45,916 nt of DNA from Aurantibrevibacter sp041749595 (GCA_041749595.1 JBGTBA010000042.1:1-45916), one strand, 5' to 3'; shown: positions 7,116-16,154, counted from the first letter of the stretch. Notes: a model not told the origin generated them from the sequence alone. Made by a program: numbers and translations.

Positions 7116-7658
7116 ATGTTTCAGATTGATTTAATAGAAAAGTGCAGAACAAATAACCGTAAAGCCCAAATGGCACTTTACGAACAATATTGCGAGGGTA
7201 TGTTTTGCGTGGCCATGCGGTTTTTAAAAAACGAGGACGATGCAGAGGATGTCTTACAGGAATCTTTTATAAAGGCCTTTCAGAAACTGGACCAATACAA
7301 GGGAGAAGTAACGTTCGGAGCATGGTTAAAGCGTATTGTTATCAACAAATGCATGGATTTCTTGAAATCAAAGCAAAAAAAGCTGGTAGAATTAGATGAA
7401 AGCTATATGATTATCCCTGAAGCTGATGATTGGACAATTGATGACGGTATCACGGTTGAAACGGTAAAATCGGCGATGGGGATGTTACCGGAAAAGTACA
7501 GGCACGTATTGCAACTATATCTTCTGGAAGGCTATGACCATGCGGAGATTTCGGAAATATTGGAGCTTACGGAAACCACTTGCCGTACAAGACTATTGCG
7601 GGGAAAAGGATATCTAAAAGAAATAATAAAGAACAGAGATCATGGCACAGGACATTAA
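7116..7658 (+). CDS. ECF-type RNA polymerase sigma factor
   Basis: A 180-residue extracytoplasmic-function sigma-70 factor. Region 2 covers about residues 24-92, with the core-binding DAEDVLQESFIKAFQKL and the -10 recognition helix with FGAWLKRIVINKCMDFLK. Region 4 (about 120-175) contains MLPEKYRHVLQLYLLEGYDHAEISEIL and the helix-turn-helix LTETTCRTRLLRGK. Length is standard. The stop overlaps the start of the next gene by 17 bases, so the factor and its probable antagonist are translationally coupled. The target genes are likely to include this operon itself, as is usual in the family, but no operator can be assigned. Confidence 0.95.
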   Translation: MFQIDLIEKCRTNNRKAQMALYEQYCEGMFCVAMRFLKNEDDAEDVLQESFIKAFQKLDQYKGEVTFGAWLKRIVINKCMDFLKSKQKKLVELDESYMIIPEADDWTIDDGITVETVKSAMGMLPEKYRHVLQLYLLEGYDHAEISEILELTETTCRTRLLRGKGYLKEIIKNRDHGTGH

Positions 7659-8223
7659 AGAAATGCTCAAGGATAAACGGGAAACAACCATATATACCAT
7701 GAAAGAAGGGCACAAGAAGCGTTTTTCAAAACTGTTGGACAAGGAGTTTCCCAGAAAAAGGAATCCCTCCATTTTTATATGGGGAACTGCAGCAGGCTTT
7801 TTGGTGCTGATGTGCCTGGGGGCTTATATGTACACCCCATATACCAACAAAGGCAACACTAAGATCGTTGAAAAAAACAATGGAGTTCCTGATGGCAAAA
7901 GTATTTCCTTGGGCGATCTTTCCCCTAAGTTAAAGAAAATAGAGGATTATTATGTGGTGAACATTGGTTTAGAACTTTCAACACTGGAGATTTCAGGAGA
8001 TACAAGGGTTTTGGTTGATAGTTACATGGAACAAATGGCAGAATTGGATTTGGAATATAAAAGATTAAATGCAGAGCTCAATGGGATAGGCCCTAATGAC
8101 AAGACCATTGCGGCATTGCTTAAAAACTTACAGTTGCGCTTACAACTATTGCAAAAACTGAAATATAAACTAAACAAATTAAAATCATCGGAAAATGAAA
8201 CGGTCACATCCAATAGTATTTAA
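7642..8223 (+). CDS. Probable membrane anti-sigma factor
   Basis: A 193-residue single-span membrane protein. Residues 1-42 are a charged cytoplasmic part (MAQDIKEMLKDKRETTIYTM...), 43-64 form one membrane helix (SIFIWGTAAGFLVLMCLGAYMY), and the rest is an extracytoplasmic domain with a long helical, Leu/Lys-rich end (LLKNLQLRLQLLQKLKYKLNKLK). It overlaps the sigma gene by 17 bases and the DUF4097 gene by 29. Position, topology and size fit an anti-sigma factor, though there is no zinc-binding HxxxCxxC motif as in ZAS proteins. Without that context it would be called a hypothetical membrane protein. Confidence 0.7.
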   Translation: MAQDIKEMLKDKRETTIYTMKEGHKKRFSKLLDKEFPRKRNPSIFIWGTAAGFLVLMCLGAYMYTPYTNKGNTKIVEKNNGVPDGKSISLGDLSPKLKKIEDYYVVNIGLELSTLEISGDTRVLVDSYMEQMAELDLEYKRLNAELNGIGPNDKTIAALLKNLQLRLQLLQKLKYKLNKLKSSENETVTSNSI

Positions 8224-9652
8224 AATCGTAACACTTGCCCTAATCGTGGTTTCCGCAGAGGCCTACGGACAGAAACAGACCAAAGTGTATAATGAGAAAT
8301 TCAACGTAGGGAATGAATCGGCCCTGGACATAAATACCAGTTACGCCGACATTGAGTTTGAAACCTGGGACAAAAATGAAGTCCAGATAGACGCTGTCGT
8401 GGAAATAGAGGGGATTTCGTCCGAGGAAGCCGAAAATTATTTTAAGGACAACCCCATAAAAATAGTGGGGAACAGTAAAAACATCCAAATAAGCACACAA
8501 GGCGAATTTTCTTGGATTTCGGGTGGGCACCATACAAATATGGAGGATTTTCATATTGAAATCCCGGAAATCCCGGAAATGGATTTTTTCTTTGAGACAC
8601 CCCCCATTCCCGAGTTGCCGGAATTTCCTGAGATGGCCCCAATGCCCCCTATTGCTGCTAAAAATTTTGAATTTGATTATGAGGCCTATGAAAAGGATGG
8701 GGAAAAGTATTTGAAAAAATGGAAGAAGGATTTTGACAAGAATTTCAACGAGGGTTTTAAAAAGGAAATGGAAGAATGGAGCACAAAGATGAAAGCCCGG
8801 AGCGAGGATATGAAGTTGCGTAGAGACCAAATGGGCGAAGAACGAAGGGCATTGGAAGATAGGCAAGAGGTCATAAAAGACCGCCGGGAAGCCATGGCAG
8901 AGCACCGGATAGAAATACAAAAAGAACTGGAAAACGAGGTGGGGAACCAAGTGGAGAAGGAGATCATAATAGAAAGGGAAAGTTCTTCCGATTCGGATAC
9001 GCCCAATATTTTCTATTGGTCATCAGATGGAAAGGAAAGTAATTTAAAAGTTAAAAAGGTCATTAAAATAAAGATGCCCAAATCCACAAAATTAAAAATG
9101 AACGTGCGCCACGGAGAGGTGAAATTGGCCGAGAATACCAAAAACATGGACGCTACCCTGTCCTATGCAAGCTTATTGGCCTTTACCATAGACGGTGATA
9201 AAACCAATATAGTCACTTCCTATTCCCCGGTTACCGTGCTTCAATGGAATTACGGGCATCTGAAGGCCGATTATTCCGAAAAAGTGGATCTGCGCCAGGT
9301 ACATAATTTGATTTTGAACGCAACATCGTCGGAGGTGACCATCGACCAGCTATTAAAAAGTATAGTGGCCCAAAACGATTTCGGGGCATTGCACGTAAAT
9401 TCGGTGTCCAAGGATTTTACGAATATCGACATATCCTTGCAAAATGCGGAATTGAACTTTGCATTGCCCCAAACCCCATTTGAGATTTCTTACACGGGAA
9501 CGGCGTCCGAATTCAACCCTTCCCAAAAGTTACAACTGAACAAGACCCAAAAGGGCAATAACGTGGCCTATAGAGGGAAGCATTTGGGAGGCAATAACGG
9601 CAAATGGGTTACGTTGAACGCCAAATACAGTGAGGTGAACTTGGAATTGTAA
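8195..9652 (+). CDS. Secreted DUF4097-type beta-strand protein with charged coiled-coil insert
   Basis: A 485-residue exported protein with signal peptide MKRSHPIVFKIVTLALIVVS...AYGQ. The N-terminal part (about 30-105) and C-terminal part (about 285-485) have the short repeating strands of DUF4097-like proteins (ALDINTSYADIEFETWDKNEV, LKMNVRHGEVKLAENTKNM). Between them lies an unusual segment: a Pro/Glu/Met-rich run (EIPEIPEMDFFFETPPIPEL) and then about 110 residues rich in Lys, Glu, Arg and Asp that should form a long coiled coil (MKARSEDMKLRRDQMGEERR). The start overlaps the anti-sigma gene by 29 bases, so this is the third gene of the sigma operon. It may be an envelope stress target or sensor, which is inference. 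Confidence 0.8.
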   Translation: MKRSHPIVFKIVTLALIVVSAEAYGQKQTKVYNEKFNVGNESALDINTSYADIEFETWDKNEVQIDAVVEIEGISSEEAENYFKDNPIKIVGNSKNIQISTQGEFSWISGGHHTNMEDFHIEIPEIPEMDFFFETPPIPELPEFPEMAPMPPIAAKNFEFDYEAYEKDGEKYLKKWKKDFDKNFNEGFKKEMEEWSTKMKARSEDMKLRRDQMGEERRALEDRQEVIKDRREAMAEHRIEIQKELENEVGNQVEKEIIIERESSSDSDTPNIFYWSSDGKESNLKVKKVIKIKMPKSTKLKMNVRHGEVKLAENTKNMDATLSYASLLAFTIDGDKTNIVTSYSPVTVLQWNYGHLKADYSEKVDLRQVHNLILNATSSEVTIDQLLKSIVAQNDFGALHVNSVSKDFTNIDISLQNAELNFALPQTPFEISYTGTASEFNPSQKLQLNKTQKGNNVAYRGKHLGGNNGKWVTLNAKYSEVNLEL

Positions 9653-9688
9653 GGATTAAACAAATCCACTTCACGGGATTTTACGATA

Positions 9689-10396
9689 TCAATGTGCATT
9701 TTCCTTTAAATAGTTGGCAAAGTTGGCTTTAAACCGATTGTACCTGGGGATGGACACATTTTGGATGTACGGGTTGTTGGGGTTGTTCTTTTCGTAATCC
9801 TGATGGTAATCTTCGGCATCATAAAATTTATGGAAAGCCCTTACCTCAGTCACAATAGGCTTTGCATACGTTTGTTTTTCTATAAGTGCGTTTATGTAAC
9901 TCTCAATAAGCTGTTTTTCCAGCGGATTTTTATAAAAGGCGATGGATCGGTATTGGGCTCCCCGGTCCGGCCCCTGACGGTTTAAAGTGGTGGGGTCGTG
10001 CGAACCAAAGAAAACCTTCACAAGGGTTTCAAAAGAAACTACTTTAGAGTCATAATAGACTTCTACCGCTTCGGCATGACCAGTTCTGCCATAACTTACC
10101 GCCTCATAAGTGGGGTTCTCTTCCGTGCCGCCCGAGTAACCGGAAATAACTTCCTTTACACCTTTTACACTTTCAAAAATGGCCTCCACGCACCAAAAGC
10201 AGCCACTGGCAAAATAGGCGGTTTCATACCTGCTGAGGTCTTGGGGCGCGGGTGATACGATTTCACTTTTCAAAGGCTTTATAGCCGTAACTTCTGATGG
10301 TTCTTCTTTACTTGTCGGTTTACAACTTGTACTCAATAAAATGCTTGTGGATAGTGCCACAATCCGTAGTATTACCATTTTCTTGATTTTTAGCAA
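9689..10396 (-). CDS. msrA: Peptide-methionine (S)-S-oxide reductase MsrA, lipoprotein form
   Basis: The enzyme reduces methionine-S-sulfoxide in proteins back to methionine. The catalytic motif SGCFWCVEA is present, with nucleophile Cys66 and neighbouring Cys69. Other family blocks follow: GVKEVISGYSGG, YGRTGHAEAVEVYYD, FFGSHDPTTLNRQGPDRGAQYRS and AEDYHQDY. Residues 1-25 form a signal peptide ending LLSTSC, a lipobox with Cys25, so the enzyme is predicted to be anchored in the envelope and to protect exported proteins. Met7 is an alternative start. No msrB is adjacent. The gene converges on the DUF4097 gene with 36 bases between them. Confidence 0.97.
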   Translation of the reverse strand: MLKIKKMVILRIVALSTSILLSTSCKPTSKEEPSEVTAIKPLKSEIVSPAPQDLSRYETAYFASGCFWCVEAIFESVKGVKEVISGYSGGTEENPTYEAVSYGRTGHAEAVEVYYDSKVVSFETLVKVFFGSHDPTTLNRQGPDRGAQYRSIAFYKNPLEKQLIESYINALIEKQTYAKPIVTEVRAFHKFYDAEDYHQDYEKNNPNNPYIQNVSIPRYNRFKANFANYLKENAH

Positions 10397-10542
10397 TTCT
10401 AATAATGAATATACGAATACTTACGAAAGCGCCCATCAAAAAGTTTTGTCATTCTCGGGGATATTCTATATTTGGGGATAAAGGGTATATATTTTTAAAA
10501 TACCCTTGAATTGGAGTATAAAAAATTTATCCGACCTGAAAA

Positions 10543-12642
10543 ATGAGAAAATCATTCTTTTTTAGTATTGCCCTTGTAGTGCAGCACCTAAGCTTTTCGC
10601 AACAAGTGGCTGGTTTTGGTGCTGGCTCCCAACAAGCAGAGGCGCAGGTTGAAGCGCAATTTGTTAAAACCGTAAATAGCGACAGCTTTAAGAAACACCT
10701 AAAAAGGCTGACTGAAAAGCCCCACGTGGCGGGCAGCAAGGCCAATGAAGATGTCGGGGATTATATGGCCAAGATAATGACAGATGCCGGGATGGATGTA
10801 AAATTATATCCCTATGATATCTATATGTCCAAGGAACCCGGAAGTTCCGTTATTGAAATAGTTACACCTATTGCAAAGACTTTAGACCAGCAGGAAGCAC
10901 CCTTGGTAGAAGACCCTTTCACTTCGGATCCCACACTTTGGAAAGGGTGGAACGCCTATTCGGGCAGTGGCGATGTCACCGCCCAGATTGTGTATGCCAA
11001 CTATGGCAGGAAAGTCGATTTTGAAAAATTGAAAGAACTGGGTATCTCTGTCGAAGGAAAAATAGTTGTGGCCCGTTATGGGGGAAATTTCAGGGGATAC
11101 AAGGCCAAATTTGCCGAGGAACAAGGGGCGGTAGGGCTCATCATCTATACCGACCCCAAAGATAGTGGGTTTACAAAAGGGTTGGTATATCCTGAGGGAG
11201 CTTATTTCAGTGAAAGCACCATCCAAAGAGGTTCGGTACTGACAGCAGATTTTACGGGCGACCCCTTAACCCCCTTTGAACCTGCCCTGCCCCTGGATGG
11301 CAAACAGAAAATAAACCGACTGGATCCAAGGGAGGCTAAATTGCACACCATTCCCGTAACCCCTATTTCGTATGGTGCGGCACAGGAAATATTAGGTAAA
11401 ATGAAGGGATCTGTAATTCCAACCGATTGGCAGGGCGGGCTGCCGTTTACGTATAGACTTGATGGGGGCAATGACCTTACCATACGTTTGATGGTCGATC
11501 AGAAACGGGATTACGTAAGGGTAAACAATATAGTGGGAATGTTTAAAGGGACAGATTTTCCGGATGAATGGGTCATTTTGGGTTGCCATTACGATGCCTG
11601 GGGATTTGGGGCGACGGATCCGAACAGTGGTACGGCCATGCTTCTAAGTTTAAGTGAGACATTAGGGAAATTGGCAAAAGACGGTAGAAAACCAAAACGT
11701 TCCATCCTCATTGCCCATTGGGATGCTGAAGAACACGGGGTTATAGGTTCTGCGGAATGGGTAGAGCAAATGCGTACTGAGCTGAATGCCAAAACAGTGG
11801 CCTATATGAATTTTGATGCCGGGGTTTCAGGCAAGGATTTTGGAGCCGATTCATCGCCTACCCTAAAAAAATTGATAATTGAAGCATCAAAAGAAGTGAT
11901 TTACCCAGAGACCGTGAAAACTGTTTTTGAGGTTTGGAAAGGGTATGAAAAGGATGAACCTGGGATTGGCAATCTGGGCGGGGGTTCAGATCATATCGCT
12001 TTTTATATGCATGTGGGGATTCCATCCTTAAATGTGGGTACCAGCGGCCCAACTTTATACCATTCCAATTATGACACCTTTGCCTATTACGAGCGGTTTG
12101 TAGATCCCGGTTTTAAAATGGGTCCCGCTGTGGAGCAGTTGGTGGGTATTATGGCATTGCGCTTGGCCAATGCCGAAATCATACCCTATGATGTAAACCG
12201 ATATGCCACGGATCTAAAACTGCATTTTGAAAATGCCGAAAAGAAGATTAAAGACTACGACAAGGAATTTAACGGTTTTTCCGCTTCAAACGCTGCCATT
12301 GCCGCTTTGACCGAAAAAGCAGCCCAACTTCAGCAGCATATTGAATCCGCGTTAAAAACAGCTCTTACCAGAAAACAACTTAAGGATACAAACAAACAAC
12401 TATTGGCTTTGGAAAAGAGTTTTATTGAGGAAAAGGGAATGTATTTTGGTGCATGGTACAAATCGCTTTATGCGGCTTCGGATCCCTTTAGTGGCTATGC
12501 CTCATGGATTTTGCCGGGATTGGAGTATGAGATTGCATTATCGGCATCCGATCGTTTGGAAGAATGGGATACCCGCTATGCCAATGCCATCAATGACTTG
12601 GGCAAGAAGATGGATGCTTTGGGAGATAGTATGATAAAATAA
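10543..12642 (+). CDS. Secreted M28 metallopeptidase, glutamate carboxypeptidase II type
   Basis: A 699-residue protein with a signal peptide, a protease-associated (PA) domain (about 130-260), an M28 catalytic domain and a C-terminal transferrin-receptor-like dimerisation domain (about 565-699), the same order as human glutamate carboxypeptidase II. The two-zinc site is complete: His349 (GCHYDAWGFG), Asp359 (ATDPNSG), the pair Glu396-Glu397 (HWDAEEHG), Asp425 (NFDAGVSG) and His507 (YHSNYDTF). It should remove C-terminal residues from exported or environmental peptides. Length matches the family. It stands alone, divergent from msrA, with 146 bases between the starts. Confidence 0.95.
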   Translation: MRKSFFFSIALVVQHLSFSQQVAGFGAGSQQAEAQVEAQFVKTVNSDSFKKHLKRLTEKPHVAGSKANEDVGDYMAKIMTDAGMDVKLYPYDIYMSKEPGSSVIEIVTPIAKTLDQQEAPLVEDPFTSDPTLWKGWNAYSGSGDVTAQIVYANYGRKVDFEKLKELGISVEGKIVVARYGGNFRGYKAKFAEEQGAVGLIIYTDPKDSGFTKGLVYPEGAYFSESTIQRGSVLTADFTGDPLTPFEPALPLDGKQKINRLDPREAKLHTIPVTPISYGAAQEILGKMKGSVIPTDWQGGLPFTYRLDGGNDLTIRLMVDQKRDYVRVNNIVGMFKGTDFPDEWVILGCHYDAWGFGATDPNSGTAMLLSLSETLGKLAKDGRKPKRSILIAHWDAEEHGVIGSAEWVEQMRTELNAKTVAYMNFDAGVSGKDFGADSSPTLKKLIIEASKEVIYPETVKTVFEVWKGYEKDEPGIGNLGGGSDHIAFYMHVGIPSLNVGTSGPTLYHSNYDTFAYYERFVDPGFKMGPAVEQLVGIMALRLANAEIIPYDVNRYATDLKLHFENAEKKIKDYDKEFNGFSASNAAIAALTEKAAQLQQHIESALKTALTRKQLKDTNKQLLALEKSFIEEKGMYFGAWYKSLYAASDPFSGYASWILPGLEYEIALSASDRLEEWDTRYANAINDLGKKMDALGDSMIK

Positions 12643-12732
12643 GGTTAGACATAAACCATGCCAAAAAACGCTATTTTATTTGTCCCGAACCTTGGGTTAA
12701 TCGAAGGGTTGCACAAGTGAAAAGTAATCACC

Positions 12733-13443
12733 ATGAGTTTAACTATTCCTTTCAAAACACCTATGCCATCGCTTGAAGTACTTTTAAAAAGTTGTTCCAC
12801 TACACCCACACCTATATTGGATGCTTCAATTTCAATGGATCAATACACGCCTATTGACTTGTCCATCCATAATCCCGTATTGGAAAAGGTCGATATAGTA
12901 AATCATGAAGCATGTCAGGCCTTTATAGATACTGTACTTACTTCCAAAGCGGCAAAAGTGGCCTATGGGGGCTATTTGGAGCAACGGAAGCTATATACCG
13001 GCAATACCAATTTCCATACAAGTACAAACGATCAAAGGAACATCCATTTGGGAGTCGATTTTTGGGCAAAGGCGGGTACTCTGGTTTTGGCACCCCTCCT
13101 AGGAACCGTGCATAGTTTTAAGAATAATGCGGTCAGCGGTGATTATGGCCCCACCATTATCTTAAGGCATAGGTTGCTGGGTATTGACTTTTATACGCTT
13201 TATGGGCATTTATCCCTTGCTTCTTTGGACGGACTTTATAAAGGAAAACAATTTCAACAAGGACAGGTACTCGGTACTTTGGGCACCCCGGACATCAATG
13301 TAAACTATGCGCCGCATCTTCATTTTCAGATTATAGAGGACATAAGGGGATATGATGGAGATTATCCGGGGGTTTGTACTACAAAAAAATTGGATTACTA
13401 TATAAATAATTGTCCGAATCCCCTTTTTCTTTTAAAAGTATAA
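12733..13443 (+). CDS. Stand-alone peptidase M23 (LytM) domain protein without signal peptide
   Basis: The 236-residue product carries an M23 zinc site: His105 and Asp109 in NIHLGVDFW, His159 in LYGHLS and His197 in PHLHFQI. It has the typical beta strands APLLGTVHSF and GPTIILRHRLLG. Unlike most M23 enzymes it has no signal peptide or membrane segment. The blocks DYGPTIILRH, FYTLYGHLS and GDYPGVCTT resemble the M23 domain fused inside phosphotransferase-M23-class III aminotransferase proteins. Its substrate may therefore not be peptidoglycan. Residues 1-90 match nothing I recognise. The gene follows the M28 peptidase by 90 bases on the same strand. Confidence 0.85.
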   Translation: MSLTIPFKTPMPSLEVLLKSCSTTPTPILDASISMDQYTPIDLSIHNPVLEKVDIVNHEACQAFIDTVLTSKAAKVAYGGYLEQRKLYTGNTNFHTSTNDQRNIHLGVDFWAKAGTLVLAPLLGTVHSFKNNAVSGDYGPTIILRHRLLGIDFYTLYGHLSLASLDGLYKGKQFQQGQVLGTLGTPDINVNYAPHLHFQIIEDIRGYDGDYPGVCTTKKLDYYINNCPNPLFLLKV

Positions 13444-13629
13444 TTCTTTTTACCCGTTAAAAAGCAGCTTCCATCGGTAAGCGGGTTTTGGTGCCCGTTG
13501 CTGTTATCGGTTATTTTTTACACTTCATCCAACTTTGGTTCGATAACCGAAAAATAGGTGGCTTTGAACGATTTACGACCAGGGTCAACGGTTACATGGC
13601 GTTAAATTTACATAAGAAAACCCCAAGTC

Positions 13630-13863
13630 ATGAAAACCATTCTAACTTTAATTTTCATCATCTTCATAGGAACCGCTGCCCAGGCCAAAGACGCCAAAAC
13701 CGAGGTTAAAGTGGAAACCATCGAAATGGGGATCGTTACCGAAACCAACGCTTCAACTTCCAAGAAAGACAATACCGTTGCCCGTTTGTACCGCTATAAA
13801 AATTCCTTGGCAAAAAAAGAATTATCCTTCACTACAAAAAACAACAAAGCTAAATTGGCATAG
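13630..13863 (+). CDS. Small secreted protein of unknown function
   Basis: A 77-residue product with a clear signal peptide (MKTILTLIFIIFIGTAAQA) cleaved after about residue 19. It leaves a basic, Lys/Thr-rich mature peptide of about 58 residues with no cysteines (VARLYRYKNSLAKKELSF in the middle). No family recognised. It lies alone between the M23 gene and the glycosidase gene. A weak hairpin, TTCCCA 13866-13871 with TGGGAA 13880-13885, follows the stop. The signal peptide and codon pattern suggest a real gene. Confidence 0.65.
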   Translation: MKTILTLIFIIFIGTAAQAKDAKTEVKVETIEMGIVTETNASTSKKDNTVARLYRYKNSLAKKELSFTTKNNKAKLA

Positions 13864-13995
13864 TATTCCCAAGCTTTTATGGGAAGATATTTTTAGATTG
13901 GGGAAAATATATCTTTTCCAAAAACCAAATAGGTAAAAGCTGCAATTTCTTCTTATTGAAAAAATGGTTAACTTACTTTACTAAATGTAAGCTAT

Positions 13996-15387
13996 ATGAA
14001 CCATTTTTTCCTTTCCCTGTTTTTGGTATTTACTTTTTGCACTATAACCGCCCAACGTATCGGTGTGAGTGGAAATGGCCGATTTTTAACCACTGAGGAC
14101 GGTAAACCTTTCTTTTGGATGGCAGACACGGCTTGGGAGCTTTTTCATCGCTGCGATAGGGAAGAGGCAAATAATTACCTTGTCAAAAGAGCAGAACAAG
14201 GATTCAATGTTGTACAGGCTGTGGCCCTTGCTGAAATTGATGGTCTTAACACCCCTAATACGTATGGGGAAACCCCCTTGCTGGACAACGACCCCACAAA
14301 GCCCAATGAAAATTATTTTCTTCATGTAGACCACATCATAAAGAAAGCGGATAGTTTGGGGCTTTATATTGCTCTGCTGCCCACTTGGGGAGACAAGTTG
14401 TTTAAAGACAGGTGGGGCATGGGTCCGGAGATTTTTAACGAGGAGAACGCTCGGATATTTGGCAAATGGATAGGCAAACGTTACAAAGATTTCGACAATG
14501 TTATTTGGATCATCGGAGGGGATAGAAATCCGCGACCCAATACCAAGGATGTCCAAATATGGAACGAAATGGCGGAAGGCATTGCCGAGGCCGCGGGAGG
14601 CTATGGCCAAACTTTGATGTCCTACCACCCCCAACCCATGGGAGAAGGAGGATCTTCTACTTGGTTCCATAAAGAAAACTGGTTGGATTTTAATATGCAC
14701 CAGACAGGACATTGTGCAAATAAGGGAACTTATAAACATATTGCGCATGATTATGGCCTGGAGCCGATAAAACCAGTTCTGGATGGGAAACCCCTGTACG
14801 AGGACCACCCAAATTGTTTTAATGCAAAGGAGCTGGGACATAGCGTGCCGGAGGACATACGGCGAATTATGTACTGGAATGTATTTGCCGGGGCCTGCGG
14901 ACAAACTTATGGTTGCCATGATGTATGGCAAATGTACAAATTGGACAAAGAACCCATAAATCATCCTCTACGCCCATGGCCATTGGCATTGGATTTGCCC
15001 ATGGCCAACCAAGTAAAACACTTAAAAAATCTTTTTTTATCCCGTCCCTATTTTACAAGGATTCCGGACCAATCCATAGTGGCCACACCTCAAAAAGAAG
15101 ATACCGGTCATGTAATTGCGACAAGGGACGGCGAAGGCTCGTATGCCATGGTCTATTTTCCTACCGGAGCTACCACGGAATTGGATTTATCAATGTTGAA
15201 CGGGGGAACCCTGCGCCTCTGGTGGTACGACCCCAGGACAGGCAGTGCCTATGAGGCATTATCCGTGGTTAAATCCAATTCCATTACAGTGGTGCCGCCT
15301 TCTTCTGGAAAAGGTCAGGACTGGGTTTTGGTGATTGATGATGCCTTGGAAAATTTTAGTGCCCCGATAAACAGTGGTCTTGACTAG
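13996..15387 (+). CDS. Secreted glycoside hydrolase, GH140/DUF4038 family
   Basis: A 463-residue exported enzyme with signal peptide MNHFFLSLFLVFTFCTITAQ. The catalytic TIM-barrel domain (about 20-365) has the DUF4038 hallmarks GRFLTTEDGKPFFWMADTAW, the strand IALLPTWGDKLF, VIWIIGGDRNPR, and PLYEDHPNCF. The C-terminal 90 residues resemble the small beta-sandwich (collagen-binding-like) domain usually attached (LRLWWYDPRTGSAYEAL). GH140 founders cleave apiosyl linkages in pectic rhamnogalacturonan II, but the family as a whole is broader and the substrate here is not known. No SusC/SusD pair or other glycosidase is nearby, so it is not part of an evident polysaccharide utilisation locus. Confidence 0.9.
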   Translation: MNHFFLSLFLVFTFCTITAQRIGVSGNGRFLTTEDGKPFFWMADTAWELFHRCDREEANNYLVKRAEQGFNVVQAVALAEIDGLNTPNTYGETPLLDNDPTKPNENYFLHVDHIIKKADSLGLYIALLPTWGDKLFKDRWGMGPEIFNEENARIFGKWIGKRYKDFDNVIWIIGGDRNPRPNTKDVQIWNEMAEGIAEAAGGYGQTLMSYHPQPMGEGGSSTWFHKENWLDFNMHQTGHCANKGTYKHIAHDYGLEPIKPVLDGKPLYEDHPNCFNAKELGHSVPEDIRRIMYWNVFAGACGQTYGCHDVWQMYKLDKEPINHPLRPWPLALDLPMANQVKHLKNLFLSRPYFTRIPDQSIVATPQKEDTGHVIATRDGEGSYAMVYFPTGATTELDLSMLNGGTLRLWWYDPRTGSAYEALSVVKSNSITVVPPSSGKGQDWVLVIDDALENFSAPINSGLD

Positions 15388-15431
15388 GTCCGTATTTCAT
15401 GCTATTCCTATAACCCAAAACAGAGTGCCTA

Positions 15432-16154
15432 CTACCTTGCCGCTCCGTATATGGTTTTTGATTCCATAAATTTTTCAATGGTCTCGGGGTTCATGTAACG
15501 CTGGTTGGGCTCTACTTCTTCTTTTGTAGGGTATTTGTCTGATGCCCCTCTCCATTCCGGAACATTCAAAACGCTCCTAACATATGCGCTCCAGTCATAA
15601 AGCTGGTACCCCAAGCCATGGTCTATGGCTATAAGATCGGTATTGAATTCAAATTTATCCACAAACTTTGTATTCCATATCTTATAGAATAGCCCCAATA
15701 ATTGGCCGGTATTCTTTCCATTGTAATAGGCCACATGCCCCAATTCGTGTCCCAAAACCCCGATTTGGGCGTTATAAGGAAGATTTGACAGCAAAATAGG
15801 GGATAGTTTTTTATTCGATTTTGTACTTATGGTGATTATATAGGTACGGTTTTTACTTTTTTTAAAGGCACTAAGGACTTGGGGCCGTGATGATAAAGGT
15901 GTTATTGTTTTTCGATATCGAAAAACAACGTCTACGTCTTTTAATTCCGGATAAAAGTATAAGGCAATAAGAGCCTGCTCCCTTATTTCTTTTGGAATTA
16001 TTTTCCTGTGGGCAAATTTTGGATATACAAGTGAATCATGGTGTTCCTTTACAAACTGCTTAATAGGGGTTTGGGCATAGGATACCATGCCTAACAGTAA
16101 GAAAGTACAAATTAATGCTGTTCTAGGAAAGGGTATTTTTAAAATTGGGGACAA
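15432..16154 (-). CDS. Secreted zincin-type metalloprotease (HELGH...ExxxD), unassigned family
   Basis: A 240-residue protein with a signal peptide ending near SYAQ. It contains the zinc motif GHELGHVAYY (His136, Glu137, His140), and 28 residues after it KFEFNTDLIAIDHG supplies Glu169-x3-Asp173. HExxH plus ExxxD is the gluzincin arrangement, so a complete active site is plausible. The rest matches no peptidase family I recognise, and the length is short for M4, M13 or M48. It is the last gene of a compact minus-strand run, four bases after the outer-membrane barrel gene, and converges with the GH140 gene. Confidence 0.7.
   Translation of the reverse strand: MSPILKIPFPRTALICTFLLLGMVSYAQTPIKQFVKEHHDSLVYPKFAHRKIIPKEIREQALIALYFYPELKDVDVVFRYRKTITPLSSRPQVLSAFKKSKNRTYIITISTKSNKKLSPILLSNLPYNAQIGVLGHELGHVAYYNGKNTGQLLGLFYKIWNTKFVDKFEFNTDLIAIDHGLGYQLYDWSAYVRSVLNVPEWRGASDKYPTKEEVEPNQRYMNPETIEKFMESKTIYGAAR

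Noticed and set aside
8240..8950. 236-codon minus-strand frame inside the DUF4097 gene
   Set aside because: The sense frame has a signal peptide and family strands; the antisense frame arises from Glu/Lys-rich coding and has no domain.
13500..13560. Inverted pair TCGGTTAT and ATAACCGA between the M23 and small secreted protein genes
   Set aside because: Only 8 bp with a long gap and no T-run, too weak to call a terminator or operator.
14086..14964. 292-codon minus-strand frame inside the GH140 gene
   Set aside because: The sense product is a clear glycosidase. The reverse frame is long only by chance and matches nothing.
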